A stretch of DNA of 46,732 nucleotides from Schoenoplectus triqueter (GCA_964058805.1 CAXKVV010000649.1:1-46732); one strand, 5' to 3'; counted from the first letter of the stretch, positions 11,547-22,697 are shown. Notes: generated by a model not told the origin, from the letters alone. A program made the numbers and translations.

Positions 11547-11732
11547 TTTATAAATCCCTAACCTACACAGTCCATCATCCTCTTGCCACATATTTACAAA
11601 TACTCACTGTAGTTTCTTTGTTTTCACCACATTCACTATCAATTCATTGTCAGATCAGAGAAAAATATTTGAGACTTTCGAGAAATAACACCAAAACAAA
11701 AAATTAACCAGCAAGAGAGGAGGTTTTCCAGG
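11547..11732 (+). promoter_or_regulatory. Orphan promoter and 5'UTR exon with splice donor
   Basis: A TATA box (tttataaat, 11547-11555) is followed by a C/A-rich stretch typical of a plant 5' untranslated exon (tccatcatcctcttgccaca). It ends in a purine-rich run and a consensus donor (ttccag|gtaaac, junction at 11731/11732). This is the classic plan of a gene with a 5'UTR intron. No coding exon could be identified downstream, where G-rich transposon-like DNA begins near 12520. It may be the stranded start of a gene disrupted by insertions, a noncoding RNA promoter, or coincidence. Confidence 0.35.
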
Positions 11733-12519
11733 TAAACACAGCTTAATTCTAATTTTGCTGAGAGAAATAGCTTAATTCTTTCACACTCACATGTTATTCT
11801 CTATATAATCTTGGTGTGTTGATTCGTTTAGTTCTTGTCTGGTAAGGCGTGATGTATATATATATATATATATTTTTGCATAATATCCTTTTCTCAAGGT
11901 TATTAGTGGATTAGTATTCTTGACTTTATTTTTTTTAATTAACTTGCAACTTGTTGTAAACATATATACATAACGTGCTCTGTTATAGGATGTCTAATAA
12001 GTATATTTTCATTCCTGTCAGTTATCAACTATAATTTTTTTTTTCTCTTGAGTGTTATCTTGGTGAGATTCTTTTAAGTTTTAATTATGATATATTGTGT
12101 AGAATTTTAATTTATTCCGCTTATGACATAAAACAACGTGTGCTTAATTATGTATGCTTGAGCTGGTTTTTTTATTATAATTAATTCACTAGTGTTGCGT
12201 GCTTTTAAATTGAAATCCAGAGTTTTTTAATTAGATTTTGTAGATTAATTCTGATATCTTAGAAGCACAAAATAATTAACCAATTTCATCTGCTTAGATG
12301 GATTTTTCATTGTCCTTTTTTTTAATGAAGCGGTATAGGATTTTATTAAGCTAACAGAGTTTATTTACCCTCCTATAGATGTAGTTGTGCATCGAATACA
12401 CATCTATCGTTGCTTTTTCTATGATGCAAAATATTGTAGTTTTGTATATCATGACGAATGAGAGCAATAATTTAAAAAGTAGTGTCGTCCGTATAGTTCA
12501 AAATTTGAGCCTTATAAGC
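11733..12519. other. Intron-like AT-rich DNA, no gene recognised
   Basis: T-rich sequence that would be intronic if the preceding donor is real. No coding exon is recognised. Confidence 0.35.
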
Positions 12520-12835
12520 AGGGTCCAGGTATACTCGGGTTGGGGTCCTGATTGCCCCGAGTTGGGGTCCAGGTTCAAGAGGGTTGGTCCGGGTTCGAGG
12601 GGGCCAGTCTGGGTTTGGTCCAGGTTTGTGGGCGCCGGTTCGAGATGGATCATATCATATGTTAAATTTGGTCAAAGTTTGAGCAGGTCTAAACTGAAAA
12701 ACCCTATCCAACCTCCATTAGGTCCGAGCTAACCCACGGTCCAAGTTGGGACAGATTTGACCCACCGGTTCAGAGCGGATCGGATTGTGGGCGCGGATTT
12801 GCCCGGTCCAGAGCGGATCCCACCCGAATATTTTT
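12520..12835. repeat. G-rich degenerate repeat island (transposon-like)
   Basis: Repeated motifs of the type ggttggggtcc, gggttcgag and gtccgggtt form a G-rich island on the plus strand that grades into ggttcagagcggatc repeats. The composition resembles the CCCGACCC-type ends of the hAT elements at 26263 and 43881, but terminal repeats and target duplication were not found. The ORFs at 12385-12732 and 12785-12973 are products of this repeat. Confidence 0.35.
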
Positions 12836-12848
12836 GAAACCTTTATTC

Positions 12849-12905
12849 AGGACAGAAAAAAAGCGTTTCCTTGTCTGCAGCTTGCCATCATGTTCAGCAG
12901 AAAAC
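12849..12905 (+). repeat. Short dispersed sequence shared with 24149-24197
   Basis: The two sites share ggacagaaaaa, then tttcc-ttg-ctgca and tgccatcatgttcag, in the same order and orientation within about 50 bp. Too short to classify; it may be the preserved piece of a common transposon or exon. Confidence 0.4.
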
Positions 12906-13411
12906 AGAGGCCCCCATTCTCCACAGATTTATTTAATTACTCCAATGAGTTCTCATCTACTTCCTTTCTTTAGTACAAGTACAAAGCCATGATTTCATTC
13001 AGTTTGATAGTATTCTTCACAATCTATATTACTTTTTAGAATGATATATATTTCATTCAGTTTGATTCCACTTTAGTTTTCAGATAGGGCGAACCTAACA
13101 TTATTCAGGGGGAGCTACCCTTTGAATTTTAAAAAATAATATTTTTAGATAATGTTTTTCAGAATTTGTCTCTTTTGAATTTTTTTTGCCTGTCTAGATT
13201 GTTTGATTATGTTTATTGAAAAAATATTTAATATCGTGCATAATAAAATAATTATACAATGATTTCAAAATATGAAATTTCATAAAGAAAAACTTTCATC
13301 ATCAACTTGATTATTTATCACTTTGAGTTTTATTTTGTTGTTATCTTTAATATGTAAAAGGATATTATTTTGATAGTTTTTTTTATTATATAAGAATATA
13401 TATTAAATTAT

Positions 13412-13498
13412 TATTATTATTACTTCAAATCTGATTAGTTAATGAATTTGAATTATTATTATTATTACTTCAAATCTGATTAGTTAATGAATTTGAAT
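13412..13498 (+). repeat. Perfect 2-copy tandem repeat, ~44-bp unit
   Basis: The unit (tacttcaaatctgattagtt then aatgaatttgaa, joined by ATT triplets) occurs twice head to tail without mismatches. This implies a recent local duplication. Confidence 0.85.
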
Positions 13499-13599
13499 CC
13501 GATAAACTATTACAATCTGATAATCCCCACCTGACCGAAATTCTGCATCCGCCCCTAATTTTAGATGTAGTTTCTCAGTTCTTTTCTTCGTGTAAGAAT

Positions 13600-14006
13600 A
13601 GCACTGTTTGGGTTAGTAATTGAGAATAGTATGAGGTTTGTGATCTCTCGAGAAATATGAGAATAGTACTAATTTTTACTATTCTGGGTTAGAAAAATTT
13701 TATTTGGATAGTAACTTGAGAACAACGAAGAGAATAGTTAAAATAATTAATTATTTTTTAGCATTTTGTTTAATAATAATATTTATTTAATACTACTCCA
13801 TACTAATATAAAAGAAAATAATATTTTTTTATTATTTTCACTACTTTTATGGACACTAATCCTCTAACCAACGTTTTTTATGGATTAGCAGATTAGCACT
13901 GTTCTGCTGCTATTCTTGATTTTGATTATGTATTTAGATGGTAACCCGAGAATAATACTGCTATTCCAAGAACAACGCTATTCTACACCATCCAAACACA
14001 CCCTGA
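13600..14006. repeat. Possible PIF/Tourist-like MITE, degenerate
   Basis: The left side reads gtttgggttag...gagaatag and the right side, reverse-complemented, reads agggtgtgtttggatggt...gaatag. The GTGTTTGG type of end is common in plant Tourist/Harbinger MITEs. The arms are imperfect and I could not define a TTA/TAA duplication. Confidence 0.3.
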
Positions 14007-14010
14007 AAAT

Positions 14011-15390
14011 ACTATAGTTTTTAATTACTTGTTCCTTTTAAACTATCCTGAAATATATTATAAACTCTTTAAATTTGAAATACTATTTTAAAGTCTGGTA
14101 ACATGTTTCACCATAACTTAAGAACATAGGATGGACTGAATTAAAATGAGAATGAAATAAGTTACTAAATTTGAGAAAAAAGAAGGAAATACTCTGAAAG
14201 CTATTTTTTTATAACTCAATTGTGTTTACAAATTATTTTTTTCTCACTTATTTCTTTCTACTCCACCCCTATATTTATACTATTGATGTTATAAATACTT
14301 CAGCTATCTATACAATCAATCTAATTCTAGCTATCATAGATATACAACAACATTAATTGTATAGCTACAGTTCTATCAATTTCATCACTGTTTCTATCGG
14401 TTATCTCTAATACATACGATAAATGTCAGAAATATTATGTTCATCATCGAGACAAGAACTTCATCTCAAGCTCCCTAATATTTCTGAACTATTAGGTTTT
14501 GATTCATTTCGAATTTTGCCTTTTAACGTGTGCTCGTCCTTACTATTACTGTTGCTGCTCCTTTTGTTTCTGCATGAAATTTCTCGAAATGGTCAAATTT
14601 CTAAACTCTTAATCTTCAAAATCGAAACTTAAAATTTAGTACTCTCAAGAATTACCTACCCCATGCAGAATAAACAAACCAGATACTGAAAAGTTTCAAT
14701 GCACCGTCCGATCTAAAGAAACAGATCTAATCCATTTGAAATTCTCGCGTAAGATATGTAAAATTGGTGTAGGATACCGTGCCTCTCTTCATTCGAAGCT
14801 TTAACGCATTTCAATGTTAGTTAATAGCGATGGCAAAAAGCCAAAATTGTTGCTGTAATAAAATAATTGGATGGTATTGGACTATTGGTTGGTGATCACT
14901 TCACAAGCATACAAGCACCACTGGCCACTGCCTGGGAATAGAGTGTATTATATTTTCCACCAAAATTTTATTCATTGACGCCGGATTGGACGTGTTCTTA
15001 TCTATGTTTTTTCTCAAACCTAATTATTATAATTTCACATCATCACATGATTATTGTACTATGCTCAAAAGATTCCTAAAACCTCTGCTGTATAGTGTGT
15101 GACGAACCCAATTTCTTCTTTGTCTTTGTCTAACCAAATGAGGATGTAATAAGCTATAAAAACCCTAAAACGCAATTCTGCTAGTATAAAAAAGAATAAA
15201 ACCCAATTCTGCTAGGTCCAAATCATGTTTGTCATATTTGGATCACAAACAAGACAATTACATTGGTGTTCTTTAAATTTAAGGAGTAGATAACTTGAAC
15301 AGTTACTTTACGCGTACAATACTCCAGACGATGCGAATTCATTCTGCTGTGTCTATTTTCATCTAGTAAAAACTGTATTTTCTGTCTGAA
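14011..15390. other. Intergenic, no gene recognised
   Basis: No supported gene. A frame at 14423-14632 has a leucine run but no other gene features. The stretch near 15150-15210 repeats aaaacccaattctgctag imperfectly and contains a ctataaaaaccc TATA-like motif, without a following ORF. Confidence 0.45.
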
Positions 15391-17087
15391 CACTATCAGA
15401 AAAAGTTAATTTAGAACCGCCTATTTAGAACCGTTTTTTTTAAAAACAGGTGTTAAAAGGTGAGAGTGGCATATTTGTAAATTTTATTAAAATTATTAGA
15501 ACCGATTTTGTATAACAACCGGTTTTATAATAACCGGTTCTATTTGATTTAATTAAAACTGGTTTTAACAAAACCGGTTCTAAAATTTTTGTTTTAGAAT
15601 CGGTTTTGCTAAAATTGGTTTTAAAACAATAATGGGAGAGGGCAGCTGCGAGAAGATCCTCTCAATTTCAATGTATTAAATATTATCATTGAGGTGACAA
15701 GGTATGCATTTTTTCTGGAAGAAAATTTTAATTTCTGTATGGATGTAAGTAACAGTTTATCTGGTGCATTTAGACGTTTAACATTTTTAGATAAAAATGG
15801 GAGATTAAGTATTACTTGATATAAATCGGCGGAACAATTTCACTTTTGTCAAAAAAAGTAATTAATTGATATTAACTTTGAATCTACGTACAACCTCTCG
15901 CACTAAAAATATATTATTCTTACCATACTGTACGAAAGACTAGTTCTTATACACCTTTAATTCCTTAATTTTCAAATCTATTAATTTATCGTATAAGTAG
16001 AAACTTAGAATCGTACACTCAACATCGAATTACTCCTCTCTATATTGCTTCTTAATATTTCTATATCAAGTTGGGCTTGTGTATAAATATGTGTACATCA
16101 TAAAATTGAATTAGAACCGCTTTTTATAAAAACCGGTTCTAATTCAATTTTATGAATTAGAACCACTTTTTATAATTCAATTTTATGAATTAGAACCGCT
16201 TTTTAATAAAAACCAGCTCTAAATTTTTTTTTTTGTATCAACCAATAGAATTTCAGCTTTTTGCTCCCATGGATTGCTATGTCTTTTAATCTAACCGTTG
16301 ATTCATGCTTATCCGACGATCTAAAATCCAAAATTCAAAAATCTAAGTCCCACGGATTATCACTCTTCATCTTCTTATTTTATATATAAAAGAGATATTG
16401 AGAGACAGAGAAAGGGAAAGAAAGAGAAAGAGCAAAGATCATCTTGAAGAAAGAAAAAAGAAAGGGAAAGAGAAAGATAAATTTGAAGTTCATCTTAAAT
16501 CTCAAAAATGAATTTGATGTTTATTTGAAGTTTTTAGTTTAATTTTTTATTTTTTCTTTAGAAATTATAAAGATAGAAAATTTCTCAGATTTTCTTTAAT
16601 ATGTAAATTATATATAATTATTTTATTAATGAAATATACTTTATTAGTTAATGGTGAAATTAAATTATTTAATCAAAATTTAAAGAAATCAATTTAAAAA
16701 ATAAAATAACAAATTGTAAATAATGGTTTATGTTGTTTACAATTAAAGAAAATTTATGTTAGAAATAACCGTTAGAAATAAAATTAAAGCAAATTTAGAA
16801 CTGGTTATTTGAAATAACTGGTTCTAAAGGTTAGAGTTTAGAACCAGTTATTTGAAATAACCGGTTCTAAAGGTTAGAGTTTAGAACCATTTATTTGAAA
16901 ATAACCGGTTCTAAAGGTTATAATTTAGAATTAATTATTTGAAATAATCTGTTTTAAATGCCCCATTTAGCACTTTCTCTTAGTGCCGGTTTTAAAACAT
17001 TTAGCACCGCATAGTTTTAGAACCGGTTGTATAACCGATGCTAAATCTTTTATATAACCGGTTCTAAAATATTTTTTTGTGGTAGTG
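15391..17087. mobile_element. Non-autonomous CACTA element, second family
   Basis: The left end is CACTATCAGAAAAAGTTAAT and the right end, reverse-complemented, is CACTACCACAAAAAAATA. Flanking triplets are GAA (15388-15390) and GCA (17088-17090), an imperfect 3-bp duplication. Subterminal zones consist of inverted TTAGAACCGGTT and AACCGGTTCTAA motifs, the same plan as the element at 2822 but with a different motif, so this is a distinct family. It has no transposase frame. The interior holds a promoter-like stretch near 16381 and an additional cluster of the same subterminal motif at 16105-16225. That cluster suggests internal rearrangement or nesting. Confidence 0.75.
16381..16470 (+). promoter_or_regulatory. 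Promoter-like stretch inside the CACTA element
   Basis: A TATA motif (tatatataaaag) is followed by a long GA-rich leader (gagagacagagaaaggg and onward), as in many plant 5'UTRs. No ORF follows, so it may be the left-over promoter of an ancestral transposase or a captured host promoter. Confidence 0.3.
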
Positions 17088-17198
17088 GCAACATTTTTTT
17101 TAATTTCTTATTAAATTTAACTGTTGTTTATCCATGAACATTTTTTTAGAAAATTATTGTGCATCCATTTGATAACAACGGATTTTTTTTTGCCGTCT

Positions 17199-17330
17199 TA
17201 GAACAACAACAACAACAAAGCCTTTAATCCCATATAAATTGGGGTAGGATATAAAGAAAAAGTTTTCCCCCTCAAACCATTCGATCTATAAACAGATCAC
17301 ACCCATTCCACTGGTGACTTATAGGGAACT
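17199..17330 (-). mobile_element. 3' end of an RTE-type LINE, 5'-truncated
   Basis: On the minus strand the stretch reads atatcctaccccaatttata, then tgggattaaaggctttgttg, then ends in a TTG repeat tail (17199-17216). Plant RTE LINEs characteristically end with a 'CCCC..TT...TGGGAT.A.GGCTTTGTTGTTG' tail, so this looks like a short 5'-truncated insertion. It lies in the 281 bp between the two CACTA elements. No coding part is left. Confidence 0.55.
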
Positions 17331-17368
17331 TGTTAATACGTAACTTTATGAGAATTTTTCTAGCACAA

Positions 17369-18226
17369 CACTACACCACAAATAGACTTTTACAGCGGTT
17401 ATTTCCCCCAATTAGCAGCGGTTGTACAACCGATGTTATTGGGAGCGCTGCAAAGTTTAACAGCGGTTTTGTTGAAAACCGCTGCAAATTGTTTACAGCG
17501 GTTCTTATATAACAACCGCTGCAAAATACCATTTACAGCGGTTTTTAACTAAAAACCGCTGTAAACATCACCTTTTACAGCGGTTTTTTCATAAAAACCG
17601 CTGTAATTTTTTTTTTAATTCGTTTGCAGCAGTTTCTTCGTAAAAACCGTTGTAAAACTATTTTTTTAAAATTATTATTTTTATTTCTATGACTAGCCCA
17701 TATATGCTAGTCATATATAATGTTTTCATCACATGCATTTTCACAAAAACAATAATAACTACATCTAATTAACTAATTTATCTAACATACATACATAATA
17801 CAACAAAATATAACATATATTTACAAAATATTAAAACTTGATAAAAAATGTCAAAACAAGGCGAGGCGGGGCAGCGGCGCGGCGAGGCGAGGCGAGGCGA
17901 GGCGGGGCAGCAGCGGGGCGAGGCACGGCAGCGGCGGGGCGGGGCGGGGCGGGGCGAGGCGGGGGCGAGGCACGGCAGCGGCGGGGCGGGGCGCGGCGAG
18001 GCGGCAGCGGTGCGAGGCGGGGTGAGGCCAGGCAGGGCGGGGCGAGGCGAGGAGATGCAGTGACTAGGTTTTTCACATTAATGGAGCTGTCGGAAAGGGG
18101 GGAAAGGGGGAAATGTTTGGATCCCGTGAGAAAAGAACTTTTCTAAAATAAAAATTAATTTACAGCGGTTTTCAGTTAAAAACCGCTGTAAATGGTACGC
18201 TGCAAAAGGGGTTTTCTGGCGTAGTG
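17369..18226. mobile_element. Short non-autonomous CACTA element, relative of 2822-4607
   Basis: The left end CACTACACCACAAATAG and the right end (reverse complement CACTACGCCAGAAAACC) are flanked by CAA on both sides (17366-17368 and 18227-18229), a perfect 3-bp target duplication. Ends, subterminal ACAGCGGTT arrays, the internal gactagcccatatatgctag block and the right-hand ggatcccgtgagaaaagaac block match the element at 2822. The captured CRIB gene fragment is absent. The interior is largely a GC-rich minisatellite. Non-coding: apparent ORFs over 17838-18146 are translations of the minisatellite. Confidence 0.92.
17860..18058. repeat. GC-rich minisatellite (GGCGAGGCGGGGC units)
   Basis: About 200 bp of imperfect ggcgaggcgggg and ggcagcggc units inside the CACTA element. 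All three frames on both strands are open over much of it, which explains the Arg/Gly/Ala-rich and Pro/Ala-rich shadow ORFs. Confidence 0.9.
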
Positions 18227-18229
18227 CAA

Positions 18230-18660
18230 TCTAATTAACTTTATTAACTTAATGCGTACATCAAATTTTGATGTACATTTATGGTTAAAATAAGCACATA
18301 AGAGGTTTAAAAGTTTTACTTTTTTCTTGGGAAAAGGGCATTTCGGGTTAATTTATTTGACTTATAAATGACAGAAACGGTGTACTGAAAAATGGATATA
18401 CATTCATTGTTTAGATGTATAGAAGAATTATCTATTTGTAAAATAGGGTACGTGTATTTTGTTCAGACAATATCAATGAATATTCAGGAATTACAGAAAC
18501 ATTGGCCAGTTAAAATCTGCCTTACGCGTCTGATACTGAAAGACACACAGATGTGGAATGTTCAAAAGACAAATCATGTTCTCTCCTCACGTGACTAACT
18601 TGATCTTTAATACAAAATGACAAAGGCAGCTGAACTGTAAAACCTTATATTCATATACTA
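18230..18660. other. Intergenic, possible upstream region of the 18731 ORF
   Basis: Moderate complexity sequence with no recognised gene. A 68-codon frame at 18392-18598 has no recognisable motif. Confidence 0.4.
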
Positions 18661-18730
18661 AAGTTACTAACCAAAGTAAAATTTGGAAGTGTGAGAGAAA
18701 GAAGAAGAGAGAAAGGGAGAAAGGGTGGAA

Positions 18731-19027
18731 ATGGTGAGCTTAGGATGCATCTCAAAAGCATGTAAGAATGTTTATAACACAAATGAAGTTAGTTATGTTA
18801 GACTCCATACATGGTTAGAGACTGATTCAGAGTCAGTAAATCTCATATCTGAGAAAGCAGAGAGGAGCTGTGCATTCTCTCAATATGCTAAGGAGTTGAA
18901 GAAGATCAAGAAGAAAAAACAGAGAAAAATAAATAGAAAGAGGGGAATCAGATCTTGTTTTGAGTTTGGCTCTGTTCTTAGCTGCCTCCTAGCATGTGTG
19001 GTCAAAGTTGATGTGGTTGAGCGTTGA
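18731..19027 (+). CDS. Unrecognised 98-residue basic protein, possible small gene
   Basis: The ATG at 18731 follows a GA-rich leader like a plant 5'UTR (gagagaaagaagaagagaga). The frame runs 98 codons to a stop at 19025-19027, and AATAAA lies 96 bp beyond it (19123-19128) in a T/G-rich 3'UTR-like stretch. The product starts MVSLGCISKACKN, has an acidic middle (residues 30-44), a very Lys/Arg-rich segment (about 54-74, KELKKIKKKKQRK) that could serve as a nuclear-localisation or nucleic-acid contact segment, and a hydrophobic cysteine-containing C-terminus. I do not recognise a family. The mRNA-like surroundings favour a transcribed locus, but it may be a noncoding RNA or an exon remnant. Confidence 0.4.
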   Translation: MVSLGCISKACKNVYNTNEVSYVRLHTWLETDSESVNLISEKAERSCAFSQYAKELKKIKKKKQRKINRKRGIRSCFEFGSVLSCLLACVVKVDVVER

Positions 19028-19122
19028 AACCTTATTTCTTTCTTTCTTCTTTCTTTTGGGTACCAAGTATTGTAGTCATTTTGTAGATGTAGTTGGTATT
19101 TAGTTTGGAGTTCCAAACATTC

Positions 19123-19128
19123 AATAAA
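19123..19128 (+). terminator. AATAAA polyadenylation signal of the 18731 ORF
   Basis: Canonical near-upstream element in a T-rich region downstream of the small ORF. Supports an mRNA 3' end here. Confidence 0.4.
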
Positions 19129-19134
19129 GTTTCG

Positions 19135-20988
19135 CCTCTTTTATTTTTTCTTAGTGAACTTAGTTAACTAGTTTTTGTCGGATTTTTGTTTAGAGTTAAT
19201 TAATGGATACAGTTTTTCTACCTATGTAATAACACTATTGCAATGTTTACAAGATAATATTTTGGATAAAAATGAAGGATGGTGTATTTGAATTAAAGAC
19301 CTTTGTATTCTCGTTTATTTTCTTTTTCAAAATACCTCTTAATTTTTATCTTTAAGAATTACTATTCGTTCAATAGCCATTGGCTTGGACAATACTTTGT
19401 GCATAATTTTTCCTATTAGTTTGGTGTCCATTATCAGATCCCCTACAGTGGTTGAGTAGAAAATTTAATATGTAATTATGATTGAGAGATGATAATTGTC
19501 CTTCAGAAAACTCGTACAAAGTTAATTTTTCAAGTATACAGAGTTCACATTTTTTTTGTTAATGAAAATGATTTTACCCATTTTCAGAAGCAATACAAAT
19601 CATTCCAAGTGTCGATTTAGATACTCTTAATGTGAAAAATAAAAATTCAGAATCCAAATGTTTGAAGAAAATATACATTACCGCTGATAAATATACTAGT
19701 AATTCTATTAATAATAAAAAAATGGCATTTGTAAAATAAACACTTGTTGAAAACGATGATCAACCGATAATATTTGGGGGTCTTTAGAATTTCAGGCACA
19801 AGACTGATGCATTTTGGTATTACAGATATACAGTAAAGGGGAATAATTTACAGAAAAAGTTCTGTTTATTTCAATAGTAGCCTGACATAATGATTGTTGA
19901 AACTAGACAAATGTCTGAGTCTAATTTCCTAAGGTATGTACTATTGTACTCGACCCAGTGATTATATCTGGTATCAATAAGCTGTCATCTGCTTTTAAGC
20001 CAGGGTAGCTTTATGGGGCCCTACCTCAACTGTTGACAAGCAGAAAAACCAAATTATTACATTGGAATATAGTGATCAGATAGCAATAGACTTGTATATT
20101 TATGGTTCTTGTGCATCGTTCTCTCTCTTTTCTTTGTTGTTACAGACCCAAATAATGTAAAATGATAATTTCTTTTTGCAAGTTAAAATTGAAAAGGATA
20201 GGTATTACTAAAACATCCAAGTAATTTTACGAGGTCTAGCACGATTTGACCACTTCAAAAAATCAAATTTAGCTAAGGTAGCATTCAGGGCATTTGTGGC
20301 ACATCTTATCAAGGAGTGTAGTTTTTTTTTTTTTTAAAGAAGAAGAAAAGAATAAAGACTAAGTAACCATCATTTTGTAGTTCTCCTTCTACAACTCGTT
20401 TTAGAGATTCTATGGAAAATCATAGAGTGCTCTGTGCAATCATGTTGAATCCCTACAATATTTTTATTCTAAAATGACAACAGGAGAGCACAGGCAGGAC
20501 TTCTACCAGTTCAGCACAAAAAAGAAAATAAAAAAAAAATTTGTGCAAATTATAAAGACACACAGACACGCAGATATAATTTGCTCTACTAGACTGCACG
20601 GACTTATCTGTTCCAGACAATACGTTACAAATCAGAGTTGTCCATTGCTCGATTAGTCGATTGTCATATACAACTTGCTTATACAAGTAATATGATTACT
20701 AACCGAATTAAAATTAGTCTATTTTAAATTGGTCTGATTCCTGATCTATTTTATGAAAGGTACACTAAAGCAATAGCAGGTGCTAGAGCTCAGGTGAGTT
20801 ACGGAAAGTAAACACCAAAACTAATTTTTTTCTCTTGATGTTTTTCACTAATAAAACGGAGTAAACAAATAAAGCATAGAACAACTAAAATAAGGCTATA
20901 AAATCTTAGACCTCACTTGAAAAACAAGGAGAAGCAACAACGCTTGAAGGGCTCGTGATTGCCTGGAATGCACATGAAGGGCTCGCAT
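19135..20988. other. Intergenic, no gene recognised
   Basis: No supported coding region or transposon end was recognised. Frames at 20453-20686 on both strands are short and lack motifs. Confidence 0.5.
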
Positions 20989-22105
20989 GCAAAAAAATAT
21001 CAACTGCTAGTGGTGAGGTGAGTGATGGATAGCAACCACTCAAACCAAATTTCATATTTTGATGCCTTTCATTTTCAACACCACAAATATGTACCTAATC
21101 GATGTGTTTCAGTTATGGTCTTGTATACCAGTCGCATTAACACTAACAATATGTTGATGATTATCCATAGTATTTAAAACAAAGCTTAATGAACATTAAG
21201 TAAACAAAGGTCCATGCATCATTCCCTTTCATTCTCACCAGAGAGATAGAATGTGCCTAAGAAAGAAAACAAACATATCAAGGGAAAAAAAATCTAATAT
21301 ATTCGTGTATTATTTCATAGCGTGTAGTGTATACATTAGTGCCATTAATCGAGCAATTAAGATTCGTCGGAGGATACAATATATATTAATAATAGATCGA
21401 TCGATAAAGCAAAACTTGTCATTCATTGGTTCTATTGACTTCAAATGCGTGTGTTCCTATTCGATATATATTGCATTCTATTTGATGTAAAATCGTGGTA
21501 TTTATAATGAGCTCCCTGACACTTTATAATAAATTAATCGAACATGACGCCCAGGAGAACCCTGTAGTGATGCTTGAATATGTCAACCGATTTTCAAAAT
21601 GTAAACAAATTATTATGTAATATTGTACATCTTACAAAATCTAGCAATTATGTCGTAGTAGTTAGATAATACATGTCAAATCCCATCCAAAATATATAAT
21701 AAAAATAATGTTAAATAACAATATAGAAGCATTTTATCACAAGAGAAAAGAAAAGAAAGTATATATATAATTTAATAACTTACTGAATTGTATTTGACGG
21801 CAACTTTTAAATTACTACAATACTGATGAACGAGTTGATGGAAATTTGAAATTAACTTGATTGAAAGCTGATAAATGAATTACACAAATTAATTGCTAGT
21901 TCTCATAAATTAAAATTTTGATGCTATTAGGATTGGCCACGAAATTAACCAAGATAATAGGCACAAATTGAATTTAAAGAAAAAAAGCGTAAAACGCGTT
22001 ACAGAAAGAACCATACAAATACAAATTATGAGTAGATGAACCCAATAAGGACATACAAATTAATTTCTTACTGAAAAATAAGGTACATGAACATGATCAA
22101 CTTAA

Positions 22106-22666
22106 TGTTAGAAATTTACTGTTATGACCGTGATTCTCTAGTGAACTTCAAACATAAATTATGTTACCTTGATCCATACTGTCGATCTTCTAGAGAGACA
22201 TAATTTTGTTGATCATCAGACTCTTTTAGCCTTTCAGCGATCTTCCTCTAATCCGATGGAGTGATGGAGAGGACCGGCGCCGACAGTTTCTTCTCTTCTG
22301 AAACTCTGTTAAGAGAGATATATTGATCTTTGTTGGGAAAAGAAAGGGTGGCAGAAAGTGGGGAAATGAGAGTAGTTTCAAAACCAACAGTATCCGTATA
22401 TATATAGGACGCCCATATAACTGAGTACAGTTATATCTTAACGGGTCCATATCGGATCCAGATTCTCTCTTAACAGGTTCGCTGCTTAATCAAAAAGTTG
22501 TTTATAGTTGTGTTCTCCAGGACCAACATCATAATTGTATTATTATCAGACATTAATAAACCCGATACAGAATTTAATCACTTCATTACGGATATAATTT
22601 GACAGTCTATTATATAATATATATTTATTACATATAAGTCCATACATGTTGTAATTAATTACAACA
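22106..22666 (-). mobile_element. Solo LTR, copia-type, just 3' of peptide gene A
   Basis: A 561-bp block starts TGTTAGAAATT and ends ATTACAACA, and is flanked by CTTAA on both sides (22101-22105 and 22667-22671). This is a perfect 5-bp target duplication. Units B and C have the uninterrupted site gatcaacttaataatacag at the equivalent place, which proves insertion after duplication. On the minus strand it begins TGTTGTAATTAATTACAACA, the palindromic start common in plant copia LTRs, with a tatatata motif further in, so minus is the likely orientation. The 74-codon frame at 22226-22450 is part of the LTR and not a gene. Confidence 0.9.
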
Positions 22667-22697
22667 CTTAATAATACAGAAAATCATCAAGGATTAA

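Noticed and set aside
12385..12973. ORFs rich in Gly/Trp/Pro/Arg
   Set aside because: They follow a G-rich degenerate repeat island; there is no domain and no conserved frame evidence.
17831..18146. Overlapping Arg/Gly/Ala- and Pro/Ala-rich ORFs on both strands
   Set aside because: They are translations of the GC-rich minisatellite inside the CACTA element, open in several frames because GC-rich repeats lack stop codons.
22226..22450. 74-codon minus-strand ORF near peptide gene A
   Set aside because: It lies wholly inside the solo LTR defined by the CTTAA duplication; it is absent from units B and C.
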